DNA of 64,000 nucleotides from Streptomyces sp. NBC_00335 (GTDB lineage Bacteria; Actinomycetota; Actinomycetes; Streptomycetales; Streptomycetaceae): NCBI RefSeq assembly GCF_036127095.1, contig NZ_CP108007.1, positions 232,691 to 296,690 of the forward strand, read 5' to 3'. Shown piece by piece: positions 41,666 to 49,243 of this stretch (position 1 is its first letter; each line of letters starts with the position of its first letter). The notes under the pieces were generated by a model. It saw only the letters and a program-made list of their open reading frames with translations, ran no database searches and was not told where the DNA came from. The position numbers and the translations under genes were made by a program.

Positions 41666-42027
41666 CGCTGCCTCCGTCTCGCTCGTCCAGGCCTCCAGGA
41701 TGAAGCAGCTTCGGTGGTAAGACTCGATCGCTGTCACGGGACACGCCGTGCACCCCCTGAGCGGGCTGTCCCTCAGGGGTGCTCCTTGCTGGCGGCCTGA
41801 AGATCCCCATAGGAGCCATCCGGGCCGCAAAACTGCAGGGGAGCGACCAGACCCGCCCAACGAGCCGGCCCCCGATACCCCCCCCCGTGAAACGGGGTCA
41901 CCTCCCATGCTCCGCGCGGGCCCCCGGAACCTGCTCCGCAGGCCCGCTCCGATGGAGTGCGGCGGAACCAGCGGGCGACCGGTAGCGTCGAGTGGGGCCC
42001 GAGGCGATGACCACCCTGGAGGAGACG
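41666..42027. repeat. Gene-free 362 bp containing one copy of the GNA-hairpin repeat module
   Basis: No convincing gene. Positions ~41848-41960 carry the same building blocks as the repeats at 61.45, 63.1 and 63.7 kb: CCCGCCCAAC(G/C)(G/A)G, then CCCCGT-GAA-ACGGGG, then CACCTCCC, then GC-rich mini-palindromes. This copy is more degenerate than the three on the right. It ends just upstream of the potato-inhibitor-like gene. Confidence 0.6.
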
Positions 42028-42225
42028 ATGGACGAGAAGAGCGAGTGGCCCGAGCTGACGGGCACGTCGGCGGAGGAGGCCCGAGAGCACATCCGGGCGG
42101 AGTTCCCGGAGATCGCGGTCCATGTGGTGCCAGAGGGCAGCATGGTGACGATGGACTTCAACGAGCGCCGGGTGAGGCTCTTCGTGAAGGACGGCAGGGT
42201 AGCCAGACCGCCCAGACGCGGCTAG
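42028..42225 (+). CDS. Potato inhibitor I-like serine protease inhibitor
   Basis: 65 residues. WPELTGTSAEEAREHI at the N-terminus, then VHVVPEGSMVTMDFNERRVRLFV and a closing RPPRRG, match potato inhibitor type I (eglin c/CI-2) along the whole length. The family pattern is WPELVG...VVPEGSxVTxDxRxxRVRVFVD...P.VG. The reactive loop is GSMVTMDF with the likely scissile bond Met-Asp. ATG 42028 has GGAGG five bases upstream; ATG 42007 is also in frame. There is no signal peptide, so it would act in the cytoplasm on subtilisin-type proteases. The arginines that brace the loop from below (NERRVR) are present. Confidence 0.82.
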   Translation: MDEKSEWPELTGTSAEEAREHIRAEFPEIAVHVVPEGSMVTMDFNERRVRLFVKDGRVARPPRRG

Positions 42226-42418
42226 CCACCACTGCGACCCTGCCCTGCGGAGCAGGCCGTTCAGGTGGAGCGGAAGCGCAACCCGAACCGTCCGACGGGT
42301 CGCGCGCCTGTTCCTCTGCGGACCGTGAGGCGAGGGCTGTCCAGGCCGACGCCGACGCCGACGCCGAGGATCGGATCGACCGGACCATGGTGAGCGTGGT
42401 CTCCACCTCCTGCCGTGC

Positions 42419-42661
42419 TCATCGCATCAGCACGCGGGGGCGGACGTTCACCCACTGGACCTCCTGCACAGCCTTCAGCTTCTCCACGAACGCCGTGGGG
42501 ACCGCCCCTTTCGAGTACGGCTTGCCGGCGTCCAGCCACCCGACGTTCAGGCGGGTGTAGGCCGGGCGGTACCAGAGTGCGTAGAAGCCCGACTCCCTGT
42601 CCGTGAACGCATCCTCGGCCCGGTAGTCGTACTCGCTGAGATCCTCGTAGAACACAGCCAC
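42419..42661 (-). CDS. Hypothetical protein, DUF7919-like
   Basis: 80 residues starting at GTG 42661 ([13 protein letters not shown]). It has an aromatic-rich core ([29 protein letters not shown]) and a C-terminal helix ([15 protein letters not shown]). Similar small proteins occur singly in many Streptomyces genomes. It has no known function, no signal and no membrane segment. The N-terminal ED and the NVGWLD block are the parts I recall as conserved; that is memory, not a search. Confidence 0.7.
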   Translation of the reverse strand: MAVFYEDLSEYDYRAEDAFTDRESGFYALWYRPAYTRLNVGWLDAGKPYSKGAVPTAFVEKLKAVQEVQWVNVRPRVLMR

Positions 42662-42852
42662 ATCATCGCCGCACCGATCCGTCGAGCCCGCGCAATTCCA
42701 CGAGCCCTCCCCTTCTCCGCCGGTCTCCGGGCCAGGCTGGGTGGGGGAGCGGAGCGAACCCCGCCTCGGAGTTTCGCATGGGGTCCCTTGGGGAGGATGT
42801 GCCTGCTGCTGGGCTCGGTCGGAGTTCCCGGGGCGCTGGAAAAGGGGTGGGC

Positions 42853-43056
42853 ATGGCTCAGGGGATCGTGAAGTGGTTCAACGGGGAGAAGGGGTTCGGG
42901 TTCATTTCTCCGGACGAGGGGGGCGAGGACGTCTTCGTACACTTCAGCGCGATCCAGGGGTCGGGTTTCCGGAACCTGGAAGAGAATCAGCGGGTCGAGT
43001 TCGAGGTCACGCAAGGGCAGCGTGGACTACAGGCCGACAAGGTACGAGCCCTCTGA
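42853..43056 (+). CDS. Cold-shock protein, CspA family
   Basis: 67 residues. [18 protein letters not shown] carries RNP1 (KGFGFI) and VFVHFSAI carries RNP2; the length is exactly that of single-domain Csp proteins. It binds single-stranded nucleic acid and acts as an RNA chaperone in the cytoplasm. ATG 42853 is preceded by GGGGTGG; the longer frame from 42778 lacks homology. A palindrome 66 bp downstream probably terminates it. Csp genes are usually controlled through long leaders; 191 bp separate it from the divergent gene. Confidence 0.96.
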   Translation: MAQGIVKWFNGEKGFGFISPDEGGEDVFVHFSAIQGSGFRNLEENQRVEFEVTQGQRGLQADKVRAL

Positions 43057-43121
43057 CCCCTTCCGGCTGCCCGCGTGAGCGGAGCGGATGCCCTAAGAGG
43101 TTGATCTCCGCAGGCTAGCTC

Positions 43122-43143
43122 TGCCCGGCGCCGGCGCCGGGCA
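43122..43143. terminator. Perfect 22-bp GC palindrome between csp and the convergent cysteine-rich gene
   Basis: The 22 bp at 43122-43143 are their own reverse complement and can form a hairpin or cruciform. They lie between two convergent genes (ends 43056 and 43195), so a shared terminator is the likely role. There is no T-run. Confidence 0.55.
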
Positions 43144-43194
43144 CGGGGCGGCTGGCAGGGACCTCCGTGAGGCAAGTACGACAGGGCGGAGACG

Positions 43195-43746
43195 TCACGG
43201 CCGGTCGTATCGGCACCGGCCGTCCAGCAGTACGCACGTGAGGCACCGGTGCGTGCGGACACCATGCTCGTCGGCGGGAAAGGGACAACGACGGTCCGCC
43301 GTCCTCAGCTCGTCCAGGTAGTACGACGGTTTCGGCCCGGGCTCGGCGCGGTAGCTGCGGCAGGCGCAGGCGCTTTCGTTGGAGGAGCCCTTGACGTGCC
43401 TGCACTTGAGAAGCATGTAGTGCTCACCGCGACTGTGGCCGCAGATGGTGCAGGGCGGCCAGGGCTTGGTGCGGTACTGACCGCAGTTGCAGTACGTCTC
43501 GTTCCTGTAGCCGACCCAGTCACCGCCGCCGTCGTAGATGTCCCCCGAGGCCGAAACCCGCTCGGAGCAGCGACCCCGGTGCTCACTGTGGCCGCAGGTC
43601 GCACAGCTCGGTCCTCGCGGTGGGGTGTCTCTGGTGTCCGTCAGCTCCGGGAAGGGTGAGCCGGTCCGCCAGATGGCGACCACGGCCACGACCCCGCCCG
43701 CCAGGATGATGATTCCCATCAGACCGATGATGGTCTGCGCCGACAT
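43195..43746 (-). CDS. Membrane-anchored cysteine-rich (zinc-binding-like) protein
   Basis: 183 residues. One N-terminal membrane helix (MSAQTIIGLMGIIILAGGVVAVVAI) leads to a soluble part with about 15 cysteines. Repeated units are CATCGHSEHRGRC, CNCGQY, CTICGHSRGEHY..LKC, CACRSY and a final CP..HR.CLTC. The CxxCGH spacing looks like knuckles for zinc (or iron). ATG 43746 puts the helix at the very start; the frame upstream is not protein-like. With a short N-terminus, the cysteine part is more likely cytoplasmic, but topology is not certain. I recognise no named family. Confidence 0.75.
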   Translation of the reverse strand: MSAQTIIGLMGIIILAGGVVAVVAIWRTGSPFPELTDTRDTPPRGPSCATCGHSEHRGRCSERVSASGDIYDGGGDWVGYRNETYCNCGQYRTKPWPPCTICGHSRGEHYMLLKCRHVKGSSNESACACRSYRAEPGPKPSYYLDELRTADRRCPFPADEHGVRTHRCLTCVLLDGRCRYDRP

Positions 43747-43993
43747 GAGTGCCCCCGTGTGACTGGTATCCCCGACACCATCAGAACAGCATGGAGTGGC
43801 CGGCAGAAGACGTTCGTCCCTCACTTCGAACCACGTACCTCATGAGGCGTGCGCCTGGCTGTTGGCAGGGCACGGTCGGCCGAGGGAGTGGAGTGGCAGG
43901 CCCGCGCGTCCGGGATGGCCTGATACGTGTTCACTATCAATAATTGGGGGCAGTCGGATGGCACTGGAGTTTCGTCATATGTGAGGAGTTGCC

Positions 43994-44302
43994 GTGACCA
44001 GCTTTGTCATTACGGTCCCCGGTACGTTCGTGTCGGACGTTGCTGATTCCGTGCCCTCTGTCGTCGAAAGGAAGTTGGCATCGCGGCATACGGAGGTCAG
44101 CGAGAACGAGGGGCTGCGCCTCCTCACCCTGAATGACGACGGCACTTTCTCCATCCGACTTGAGGTTGAAGCCCCGGACAAGTACGAGGCGGAGCTCGAC
44201 GCCATGCGGATCGTCACCGCAGTACTGAAGGAGGCGGGCCTTTCAGAGTCTGACGCCCCGCTCGGCCCGCCGGCCGTGACCGGCATCGACAGCGGCCTGT
44301 GA
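43994..44302 (+). CDS. Hypothetical protein
   Basis: 102 residues from GTG 43994, with GAGGAG eight bases upstream. It looks like a small alpha/beta protein (SFVITVPGTFVSDVADSV; DDGTFSIRLEVEAP; a helix YEAELDAMRIVTAVLKEAG). No family is recognised. It ends where the transposase remnant on the other strand begins (44303), so its natural C-terminus may have been replaced by the insertion. Confidence 0.65.
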   Translation: MTSFVITVPGTFVSDVADSVPSVVERKLASRHTEVSENEGLRLLTLNDDGTFSIRLEVEAPDKYEAELDAMRIVTAVLKEAGLSESDAPLGPPAVTGIDSGL

Positions 44303-45269
44303 TCCCTTGTTCACCCCGCCACTGGGCAGTTTCGCGACCGACAGGCGGATCACAGTGCCCTCGATGATCGGCAGCGGGCCCTCGTGGTCGATCCACGCCG
44401 CCCTTCGGGTCAAGCGGGGGTGGAGCCGGACCCATGCCTGCGCGGTCGCCGTCCCGTACCGGTCGGTGTTGGTGACGGTCACCGCGCTGGCTTCGCCCCA
44501 CGTGGCCGGGGCACCGAAGACGAACTCACCGCCGTGCTTGGGCGGGCGGCCGCCCTGCGGCGGGCAGATCCACGGCACCGGAACGGGCTTGCGCATCACC
44601 CGGTCCGAGCGGAGCCTGCCCAGAACTTCCACGGGCAGGTCTGCCAGGAGGTGGGCGATGCGGGGAGCGTCGTAACCCGCGTCCAGCACGACCAAGACCT
44701 CCGGGTCCCCCTCCCGCCACTGGCTGGCGTTGGACGAGGTCGCGGACTTGGCCAGCGGTGACCGCGGCCAAGTCGGCGCCGGGTTCCAGCCGGATCGCGT
44801 CCAGCAGTGCGGTCCACGAGGTCCGGCCGGTCTCCAGCGCGGCGACGATCGAGGACGGCCAGCCGGGCACCATCTGGTGCTTGCCCAGGCCCCGGCCAAA
44901 GGTATGGCAGAAGGAGCGGTCCGAGGAGGTGTCGGCGTCCGGCCGCAGCCACGGGGATACGTCGACCGCCAGCACCAGCCGACCGTCGCCGGCTCGGGGA
45001 AGCGGGACACCGGTCAGTGCTCGCCGCAGCCGGGCGACGTCGATCCGGTCGTGGTTGATTGCGGAGTACAAGGCTCCGTGCCCGCGCCGATGCTCGGGAG
45101 CGAGCGCCAGGTCCACGAGGGTACGGACTGGACCGTCGGTACACAGCAAGGCGTCGCACAACTCGAACAGGGCGTCGCTCCGGACGGTCAGACACGCGTA
45201 CAACTCCGAGCGGAACCCAGCCACCACCGTCAAGGCGTCTCGTTCAACCTCCTGCTCGACCCGTCCCAC
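44303..45269 (-). pseudogene. Transposase remnant (NF041680-like DDE), frameshifted and 3'-truncated
   Basis: The N-terminal part reads in one frame from 45269 (TVVAGFRSELYACLTVRSDALFEL ... VDVSPWLRPDA ... FGRGLGKHQMVPGWP). The sense continues in another frame from about 44750 (VLVVLDAGYDAPRIAHLLADLPVEVLGRLRSDRVM) to LSVAKLPSGGVNK near 44305. The first two DDE aspartates (VDVSPW; VLDAGYD) are visible. A one-base frame change near 44720-44760 separates the parts. The C-terminal third, with the last acidic residue, is missing beyond 44303. It cannot encode an active enzyme. Confidence 0.85.
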
Positions 45270-45648
45270 GATCCCGGCCTCCGTAGTGCGCTGGCGCTCA
45301 GCACAGGATCGACCCGCGGCCCCTCACACGGCTGGTGAACTGGGAAAACACCAAACAAGTTCGACCCTCGTTCGACGCCGGACCATAAACGACAAGGTAA
45401 GAGCCTGTTTTCGAAGGTCTGATCAGAGTTTTCCCAGGTCGGGAATCGAACGGGGTTGTACTCAGAGGCCGTCGGTGAGCCGGATCGAGGTGGTGAGAGG
45501 GCCAGTCCGGCGGCCGGGGCCGAGAGCAGGACCAGGGCGGGACGGCGGGGAGGGCGAAAGGGCTGACGGGGCGTCCTGGGGCGTGTCAGAGTGGGAGTTG
45601 AGCCGGTTTCTGGCGGAGTCCGGTCGGTGCTGTTCCGGAAGAACGGCT
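45270..45648. other. Gene-free 379 bp between two transposase remnants
   Basis: No gene. The sequence is IS debris: around 45400-45445 a stretch beginning GAGCCTGTTTTCG looks like an insertion-sequence end, consistent with the IS5-type remnant that follows. Base composition is less biased than in the flanking genes. Confidence 0.4.
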
Positions 45649-45780
45649 TCAGTGCCCGATGGGGCCGCGGGGCTCGGGTCGTCCGGCCCGGCGGGAGTTC
45701 CGTTGGGTGATGCGCCTGGTCATGAGGGTGATCGCGGCCCAGGTGATCAGCGATTCGGCCCAGTTCTCGTATAGATGCCG
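45649..45780 (-). pseudogene. C-terminal fragment of an IS5-family transposase
   Basis: On the minus strand 43 codons read YENWAESLITWAAITLMTRR and then a basic tail to a TGA at 45649. The block ESLITWAAITLMTRRL is characteristic of the C-terminus of Streptomyces IS5-group transposases. Nothing upstream of 45780 continues it, so only the tail remains. Confidence 0.7.
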
Positions 45781-45805
45781 TCAGGTGGCGTGTAGCGCTG
45801 AGTGA

Positions 45806-46030
45806 CTACGCGGAGCTGTGGTCGCCTTGTCGAAGAGCGGCGAAGTCGTCGTACGCCGCCTCGACGGCCTCGGGGTACGCCGGGGCCTCCTCGTGCTCGG
45901 CGATCGCCTGGTAGATGCTGACGACGCTGGGGATCTGCCCCTTGCGCTTGCCGGTGGGGATGATCAGATCAGGCTGGATCTGCTCGACGGACTCGCCGCG
46001 CGCCTTGCGCCGTAGCACTGTGTGCGGCAT
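45806..46030 (-). CDS. Small hypothetical protein (plasmid-type)
   Basis: 74 residues starting MPHTVLRRKARGESVEQIQPDLII. The block RGESVEQIQPDLI followed by SVVSIYQAIAEHE reads like a recombinase-type helix-turn-helix tail (arginine-rich helix, turn, serine-led recognition helix). It is divergent to the next gene across 65 bp that hold a perfect inverted repeat. The pair looks like plasmid or integrative-element genes. Function unknown. Confidence 0.55.
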   Translation of the reverse strand: MPHTVLRRKARGESVEQIQPDLIIPTGKRKGQIPSVVSIYQAIAEHEEAPAYPEAVEAAYDDFAALRQGDHSSA

Positions 46031-46066
46031 GTCGTGGTGATGACTGGGGGTCGACCAGCTCGGTCA

Positions 46067-46098
46067 CATGCTGTGGCGCCGCGGGGAGCCACAGCATG
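46067..46098. promoter_or_regulatory. Perfect inverted repeat enclosing the ribosome-binding site and start codon
   Basis: An 11-bp arm (46067-46077) pairs with 46088-46098 around a 10-nt loop. The loop holds GGGGA, the likely ribosome-binding site, and the distal arm contains the ATG start (46096) of the next gene. It lies in the 65-bp gap of a divergent pair, so it may be an operator, a translation-blocking hairpin or both. Confidence 0.6.
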
Positions 46099-46467
46099 AG
46101 CAACGGAATGCCCTTCGGGCAGGGAACTCTCCTCGGCAAGGAGCTGGGCGGCCAGGCGCCGGCCAGCCCGGGAACGAAGGAGAAGATCCCGGCATACGTC
46201 AGTCCGGACACCATGAACCGGCTGCGCAACGCCGTGGTCGCGCTCCAGCGGATCGTCGATGTGGACGCCGACGTCCCGGTGTCACTGTCCGCGTACGTGG
46301 AGGCCGGCGTCCTGGAGAAGCTGCGCAAGGACGAACGCGAGTACAACAGAGGGGCGCTGTTCCCGCAGCGCCGCAACAAATACCTCAAGAGCAGCTCGCC
46401 GGTGACGAAGCAGCCGGCCGCAGTCAGCATGGGGTCTACCCAATCCCTGCGTAGACGTCTTATATAA
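46096..46467 (+). CDS. Hypothetical protein, possible plasmid partition/CopG-like
   Basis: 123 residues. The N-terminus is Gly/Pro-rich. The middle (IPAYVSPDTMNRLRNAVVALQRI) followed by SLSAYVEAGVLEKLRKDE looks like a ribbon-helix-helix or partition-type DNA-binding domain: a short strand, a helix, then 'S-SAYVEAGV' as in CopG/ParB-accessory proteins. The C-terminus is basic (RRNKYLKS..., RRRLI). It is divergent from the 45806-46030 gene and terminated by a strong hairpin at 46471. The family is not certain. Confidence 0.6.
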   Translation: MSNGMPFGQGTLLGKELGGQAPASPGTKEKIPAYVSPDTMNRLRNAVVALQRIVDVDADVPVSLSAYVEAGVLEKLRKDEREYNRGALFPQRRNKYLKSSSPVTKQPAAVSMGSTQSLRRRLI

Positions 46468-46470
46468 AAG

Positions 46471-46517
46471 AAAAAGTGTGGGAGTGCCGGAATTCACATG
46501 GCACTCCCACACTTTTT
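46471..46517. terminator. Strong bidirectional Rho-independent terminator
   Basis: A perfect 18-bp inverted repeat (46471-46488 with 46500-46517) around an 11-nt loop, with an A-run on the left and a T-run on the right. It therefore works as an intrinsic terminator in both directions. It separates the convergent genes ending at 46467 and 46541. An A/T-tailed terminator of this kind is unusual for this GC-rich DNA. Confidence 0.93.
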
Positions 46518-46540
46518 GATACCCCTACTGTGACGGATTC

Positions 46541-46987
46541 TTAGACGGAACCGTCGGCGACCGCCAGCTTCCAGGATGCAGCACCAGACAACTTTACTGA
46601 CACAGCCTGCGGCTGCTTGTCGGTAATCTGCTCAGCAGCGTTCTCTACGCCGTCGCAGGGACGACTGATCCACTTCTGCCCGCTGACCTCAAGGGACATC
46701 TCCCCGGTACCCGAGCATACGAAGTGCACCGTGTACGACGCATTTGGCGGAGTAAAGACCGGGAGATCCACCCCAGCCTCGCCAACCGTCTCCTTGATGA
46801 GAAGCTTCTTCCCTTTGGCTTGCTCCAATTTCAGAGCAGAGCCTGGGCTCCGGGTCGCGCTAGGCGCCGATGAGCCGGCAGATGAGCCCGGTGATGCTTC
46901 CCCCCCACCAGGCTCCGACTCGGCCGTGCATCCTGTGACCAAGGCGAGCAGGAGCCCACCGGCAGCCACCAACGATCTCGATCTCAC
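46541..46987 (-). CDS. Lipoprotein paired with the secreted protein upstream
   Basis: 148 residues. A signal peptide with lipobox LVTGC (Cys ~20) leads to a Ser/Gly/Pro-rich linker, then a beta-rich domain (ASYTVHFVCSGTGEMSLEVSGQKW) with a CSG...PCDG cysteine pair that could form a disulfide. It starts at GTG 46987 with GGGGAGA upstream. It follows the secreted-protein gene (47051-47590) by 63 bp on the same strand and is probably co-transcribed. An anchored binding partner or immunity protein is one possibility; the sequence itself does not say. Confidence 0.78.
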   Translation of the reverse strand: MRSRSLVAAGGLLLALVTGCTAESEPGGGEASPGSSAGSSAPSATRSPGSALKLEQAKGKKLLIKETVGEAGVDLPVFTPPNASYTVHFVCSGTGEMSLEVSGQKWISRPCDGVENAAEQITDKQPQAVSVKLSGAASWKLAVADGSV

Positions 46988-47050
46988 TGTCTCCCCATCA
47001 CCGCTAGGTTCCCCGCTCGCGGCGGGTGGAACGCGACGCTACAGGTCAGG

Positions 47051-47590
47051 CTAGTAGTACACGCTCCAGTTGGTGCGGTACGGGGCATACGCGGTGTAGT
47101 ACGTCTTGGTCCCGTAGGAGCAGTTGCTGTACTGGTAGGCAGTCCATCCGGAAACGTTCTCCTTCCAGTTGCCAAAGTCTCCCTTGAGCGTGGAGCGCGC
47201 ATTCACCGTGCCCGAGACCTCCTCGCCGATCTCCGCGGTCATGGACTTCTCGACGCTGCCGTTGACCTCAGCCCCGATCTTGGCGAAGATCCCTGCCTTC
47301 AATTCGGCCGAAACCGTGATGGAGAGGCCCCAGGTCGTCGTCCCGCCCGACTTCGACGTGAACTTAAAGTTCTGGTTGCTGCTGGTGCTGTTGGTTACGG
47401 ACGTGCGGTACTTCACGTCAAGGGTGTTGGGAGTGTTGCTCGAGATGACCGCACGCGTCCCGGGCGAGCAGTACTCGGCCATGGGCTGCGGGTCCAGCGG
47501 ATTGACGGGAGCCGCGCCCGCAGCTCCCATCGACAGAACGGTAGCGGCCAGCGCGCCCGCGGCCACAGCAGTTGCCCTCTTGAAATGCAT
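47051..47590 (-). CDS. Secreted protein, Ser/Thr-rich beta protein (aerolysin-like pattern)
   Basis: 179 residues. A Sec signal peptide (ATAVAAGALAATVLSMGAAGA, cleavage near APV) leads to a mature protein of strand-like stretches with alternating Ser/Thr and hydrophobic residues: YRTSVTNSTSSNQNFKFTSKSG, then WGLSITVSAELKAGIFAKIGAEVNGSVEKSM. It ends in a Tyr/Trp-rich tail. Long alternating Ser/Thr strands around a short hydrophobic turn are typical of aerolysin/ETX-MTX2 pore formers, but I cannot show homology. Two cysteines may form a disulfide. ATG 47590 has GGGGGG upstream. The upstream sequence is shared with another locus (57.7 kb). Confidence 0.78.
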   Translation of the reverse strand: MHFKRATAVAAGALAATVLSMGAAGAAPVNPLDPQPMAEYCSPGTRAVISSNTPNTLDVKYRTSVTNSTSSNQNFKFTSKSGGTTTWGLSITVSAELKAGIFAKIGAEVNGSVEKSMTAEIGEEVSGTVNARSTLKGDFGNWKENVSGWTAYQYSNCSYGTKTYYTAYAPYRTNWSVYY

Positions 47591-47623
47591 TTTGCCCCCC
47601 TGGTCGGGTAATTCCCTTTGCGT

Positions 47624-47732
47624 CTGCGTTACGTCGATGAAGTTACCGATAGATAAGGGGATCCGCGAGGGAACTGCTGAAAGCTTGAGGTTTACCTGAG
47701 GCGGCAATTCGACCCAAACCGCAGGCAGGTCG
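47624..47732 (-). repeat. Shared upstream segment, copy 1 (before the secreted beta protein)
   Basis: On the minus strand this ~105-bp stretch upstream of ATG 47590 closely matches 57697-57803 on the plus strand. Both share identical blocks of 16 bp (TTTGGGTCGAATTGCC), 8 bp (CCTCAGGT) and 12 bp (TCGGTAACTTCA) in the same order and similar spacing. In both cases a secreted-protein gene followed by a lipoprotein gene lies downstream. Confidence 0.8.
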
Positions 47733-47760
47733 CACATATTTGGCACACTGATTCCACCAC

Positions 47761-48249
47761 TCGGAAATGCTGAACTCGATATTCCGGTTTTTCGCTCATT
47801 TTGATCTTGGCTTAATTCTGCATTCTGGCCGAAAGGTGACCAATTCCTGGGAGTGGTGGCTAATGTCGGCACGTTCCCGAGGCGGGCAAGCGGCGCGGGT
47901 TGGACCTGAGCTGGTGGCCCGTCTTCGGCGCCGAACTGACTCCAACCGCCGAGCCGTCGGTGCGTCCTGGCAGCTGGCGATAGGGCGTCGGTCAGAGTCC
48001 GCCACCTCGATGCCCGACGCGCACCTGAATCGGCTGGGATGGCAATCAGAAGATCGACAGGTCCATCCGGCCAGCTTCCCCGAAACCGCGGCCGGATGGG
48101 GTATCGCGTCGGATAAGCTCTCCTTATCCGACGCGACAAACCCGGACACCGGGAAGGGGGTTGGGCGGGATGAGCGGACATCGCGAAGGGCGCCGGACGG
48201 TGCGGTCCGACGCCCTCGTTGTTCGGGCCGCGCCTTTGGCGCCGACCGG
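47761..48249. other. Gene-free region with a perfect 12-bp hairpin at 48105-48135
   Basis: No protein-like frame. The left part (47761-47850) is clearly AT-richer than its surroundings. At 48105-48116 / 48124-48135 there is a perfect 12-bp inverted repeat with a 7-nt loop, which may be a terminator or a recombination/operator site. The right side merges into the end of the small membrane-protein gene. Confidence 0.5.
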
Positions 48250-48459
48250 TCAGGCGAGCAGGGTCAGCTTCTCCAGGATCTGGAAGACGATCGGCACGGA
48301 CACCCCGCCCGCCGCGCCGGCGGCCAGCAGGGCTTGCCCCGGTGGAATGCCCAGCGGGGCGGAGCGTGAGACGTGGTACACCCCGAACGCCACCAGCAGG
48401 CAGATGGCGAGCGCGAACATGACCCAGCCGGTCTCGGCGGATGTGGCGGCAAGGAACAT
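48250..48459 (-). CDS. Small two-helix membrane protein
   Basis: 69 residues from ATG 48459 (MFLAATSAETGWVMFALAIC); an in-frame TTG at 48480 would add seven residues. Two hydrophobic segments (~12-32 and ~45-65) are separated by HVSRSAPLGIPPGQ. The size and layout are holin-like, or like small proteins encoded beside conjugative genes, but no family is certain. It is divergent from the XRE-type regulator, and the gap holds a palindromic operator. Confidence 0.55.
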   Translation of the reverse strand: MFLAATSAETGWVMFALAICLLVAFGVYHVSRSAPLGIPPGQALLAAGAAGGVSVPIVFQILEKLTLLA

Positions 48460-48514
48460 CGGAACCCCCAGGCAGGACAACGGCGTGACGGTCCGCCGGC
48501 ATAGCGGGCCATCT

Positions 48515-48549
48515 ATTGTTTCTCAGTGTAGAGACGACCGAGAAACAAT
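48515..48549. promoter_or_regulatory. Palindromic operator (ATTGTTTCTC - 15 nt - GAGAAACAAT)
   Basis: A perfect 10-bp inverted repeat, AT-rich in a GC-rich background, 35-69 bp upstream of the XRE-type regulator start and between divergent genes. A second small inverted repeat (CAATG-CGAA-CATTG) overlaps its right end. The half-sites are 25 bp apart centre to centre. It is a good candidate for the binding site of the regulator encoded at 48584. Confidence 0.65.
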
Positions 48550-48583
48550 GCGAACATTGCTGTTCAAGGAGGCGTAGAGACCC

Positions 48584-49243
48584 ATGGCCGGACGTCCGAT
48601 GAACCCCCTTCCGCCCGGGACCCCCAAGGAAGTCGCTGAACTGGTGCTGCTCATGCGGGAGCTGCTCAGGCATCACGGAAACCCGTCCTTCGCCGAGTTG
48701 GCCGAGCGCTCCGGACTCGGCAAGTCGACGATCTCGCACGCCCTCGGCGGGCAGCGGCTCCCCAACCGGCACACCATGGAGGAGCTCCTCAAGGCCATCG
48801 CAGGACCAGACGGGCTGTCAGGCTCGGAGCGGAGGGATTTCCTGGAGAGGTGGTACCGGGCTCAGGACCGGATGGTGCACGGTGAACGGCAGGCCCAGCC
48901 CGTCGTCCCGCCGCCGACCGCGGACACCGCAGCAGACGGGGTGATGGTCGAGGGCGACAGGATCTGGCTCGTCCAGGCCAAGCACCGTTCACCCGCCGGT
49001 CCCGAGGAAGCCGAGGGAACCAGGGTCTGGGTGTTCAACGCCGACGAGCACCAGGCAGCGGCCGCCGAAGTCGCCGCCGCCACACGCGCGCTCAACGCGG
49101 CGATGGACCGACTGGAACACGCGACTGCCGAAGTGGCCGAGGCGCGGGCTGTACTGCGCGAGGCCACCGAACGGGCCGGATCGACCCTGCGGGACACAGA
49201 GGCCGCCCTCCGGAGCGCCGACGACACCCGGACCGAAGGGTGA
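48584..49243 (+). CDS. XRE-type helix-turn-helix regulator with C-terminal coiled coil
   Basis: 219 residues. The N-terminal helix-turn-helix is SFAELAERSGLGKSTISHALGGQRLPNRHTM (~residues 40-70), as in many Streptomyces XRE regulators. A Pro-rich linker and a short beta domain (GDRIWLVQAKH ... RVWVFNADE) follow. The last ~70 residues form an Ala/Glu-rich coiled coil (VAAATRALNAAMDRLEHATAEVAEARAVL). ATG 48584 has GGAGG about 12 bases upstream. It overlaps the recombinase by GTGA (49240-49243), so the two are coupled. It may control the recombinase and itself through the palindrome at 48515-48549. Confidence 0.85.
   Translation: MAGRPMNPLPPGTPKEVAELVLLMRELLRHHGNPSFAELAERSGLGKSTISHALGGQRLPNRHTMEELLKAIAGPDGLSGSERRDFLERWYRAQDRMVHGERQAQPVVPPPTADTAADGVMVEGDRIWLVQAKHRSPAGPEEAEGTRVWVFNADEHQAAAAEVAAATRALNAAMDRLEHATAEVAEARAVLREATERAGSTLRDTEAALRSADDTRTEG

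Noticed and set aside
45420..45470. tRNA-like T-loop (GTTCGATTC on the minus strand)
   Set aside because: The flanking bases do not pair into a T-stem and no anticodon or acceptor arms can be built, so it is chance.
44758..45774. 338-residue plus-strand open frame
   Set aside because: It is antisense to the transposase remnant and continues into IS debris; no protein-like features.
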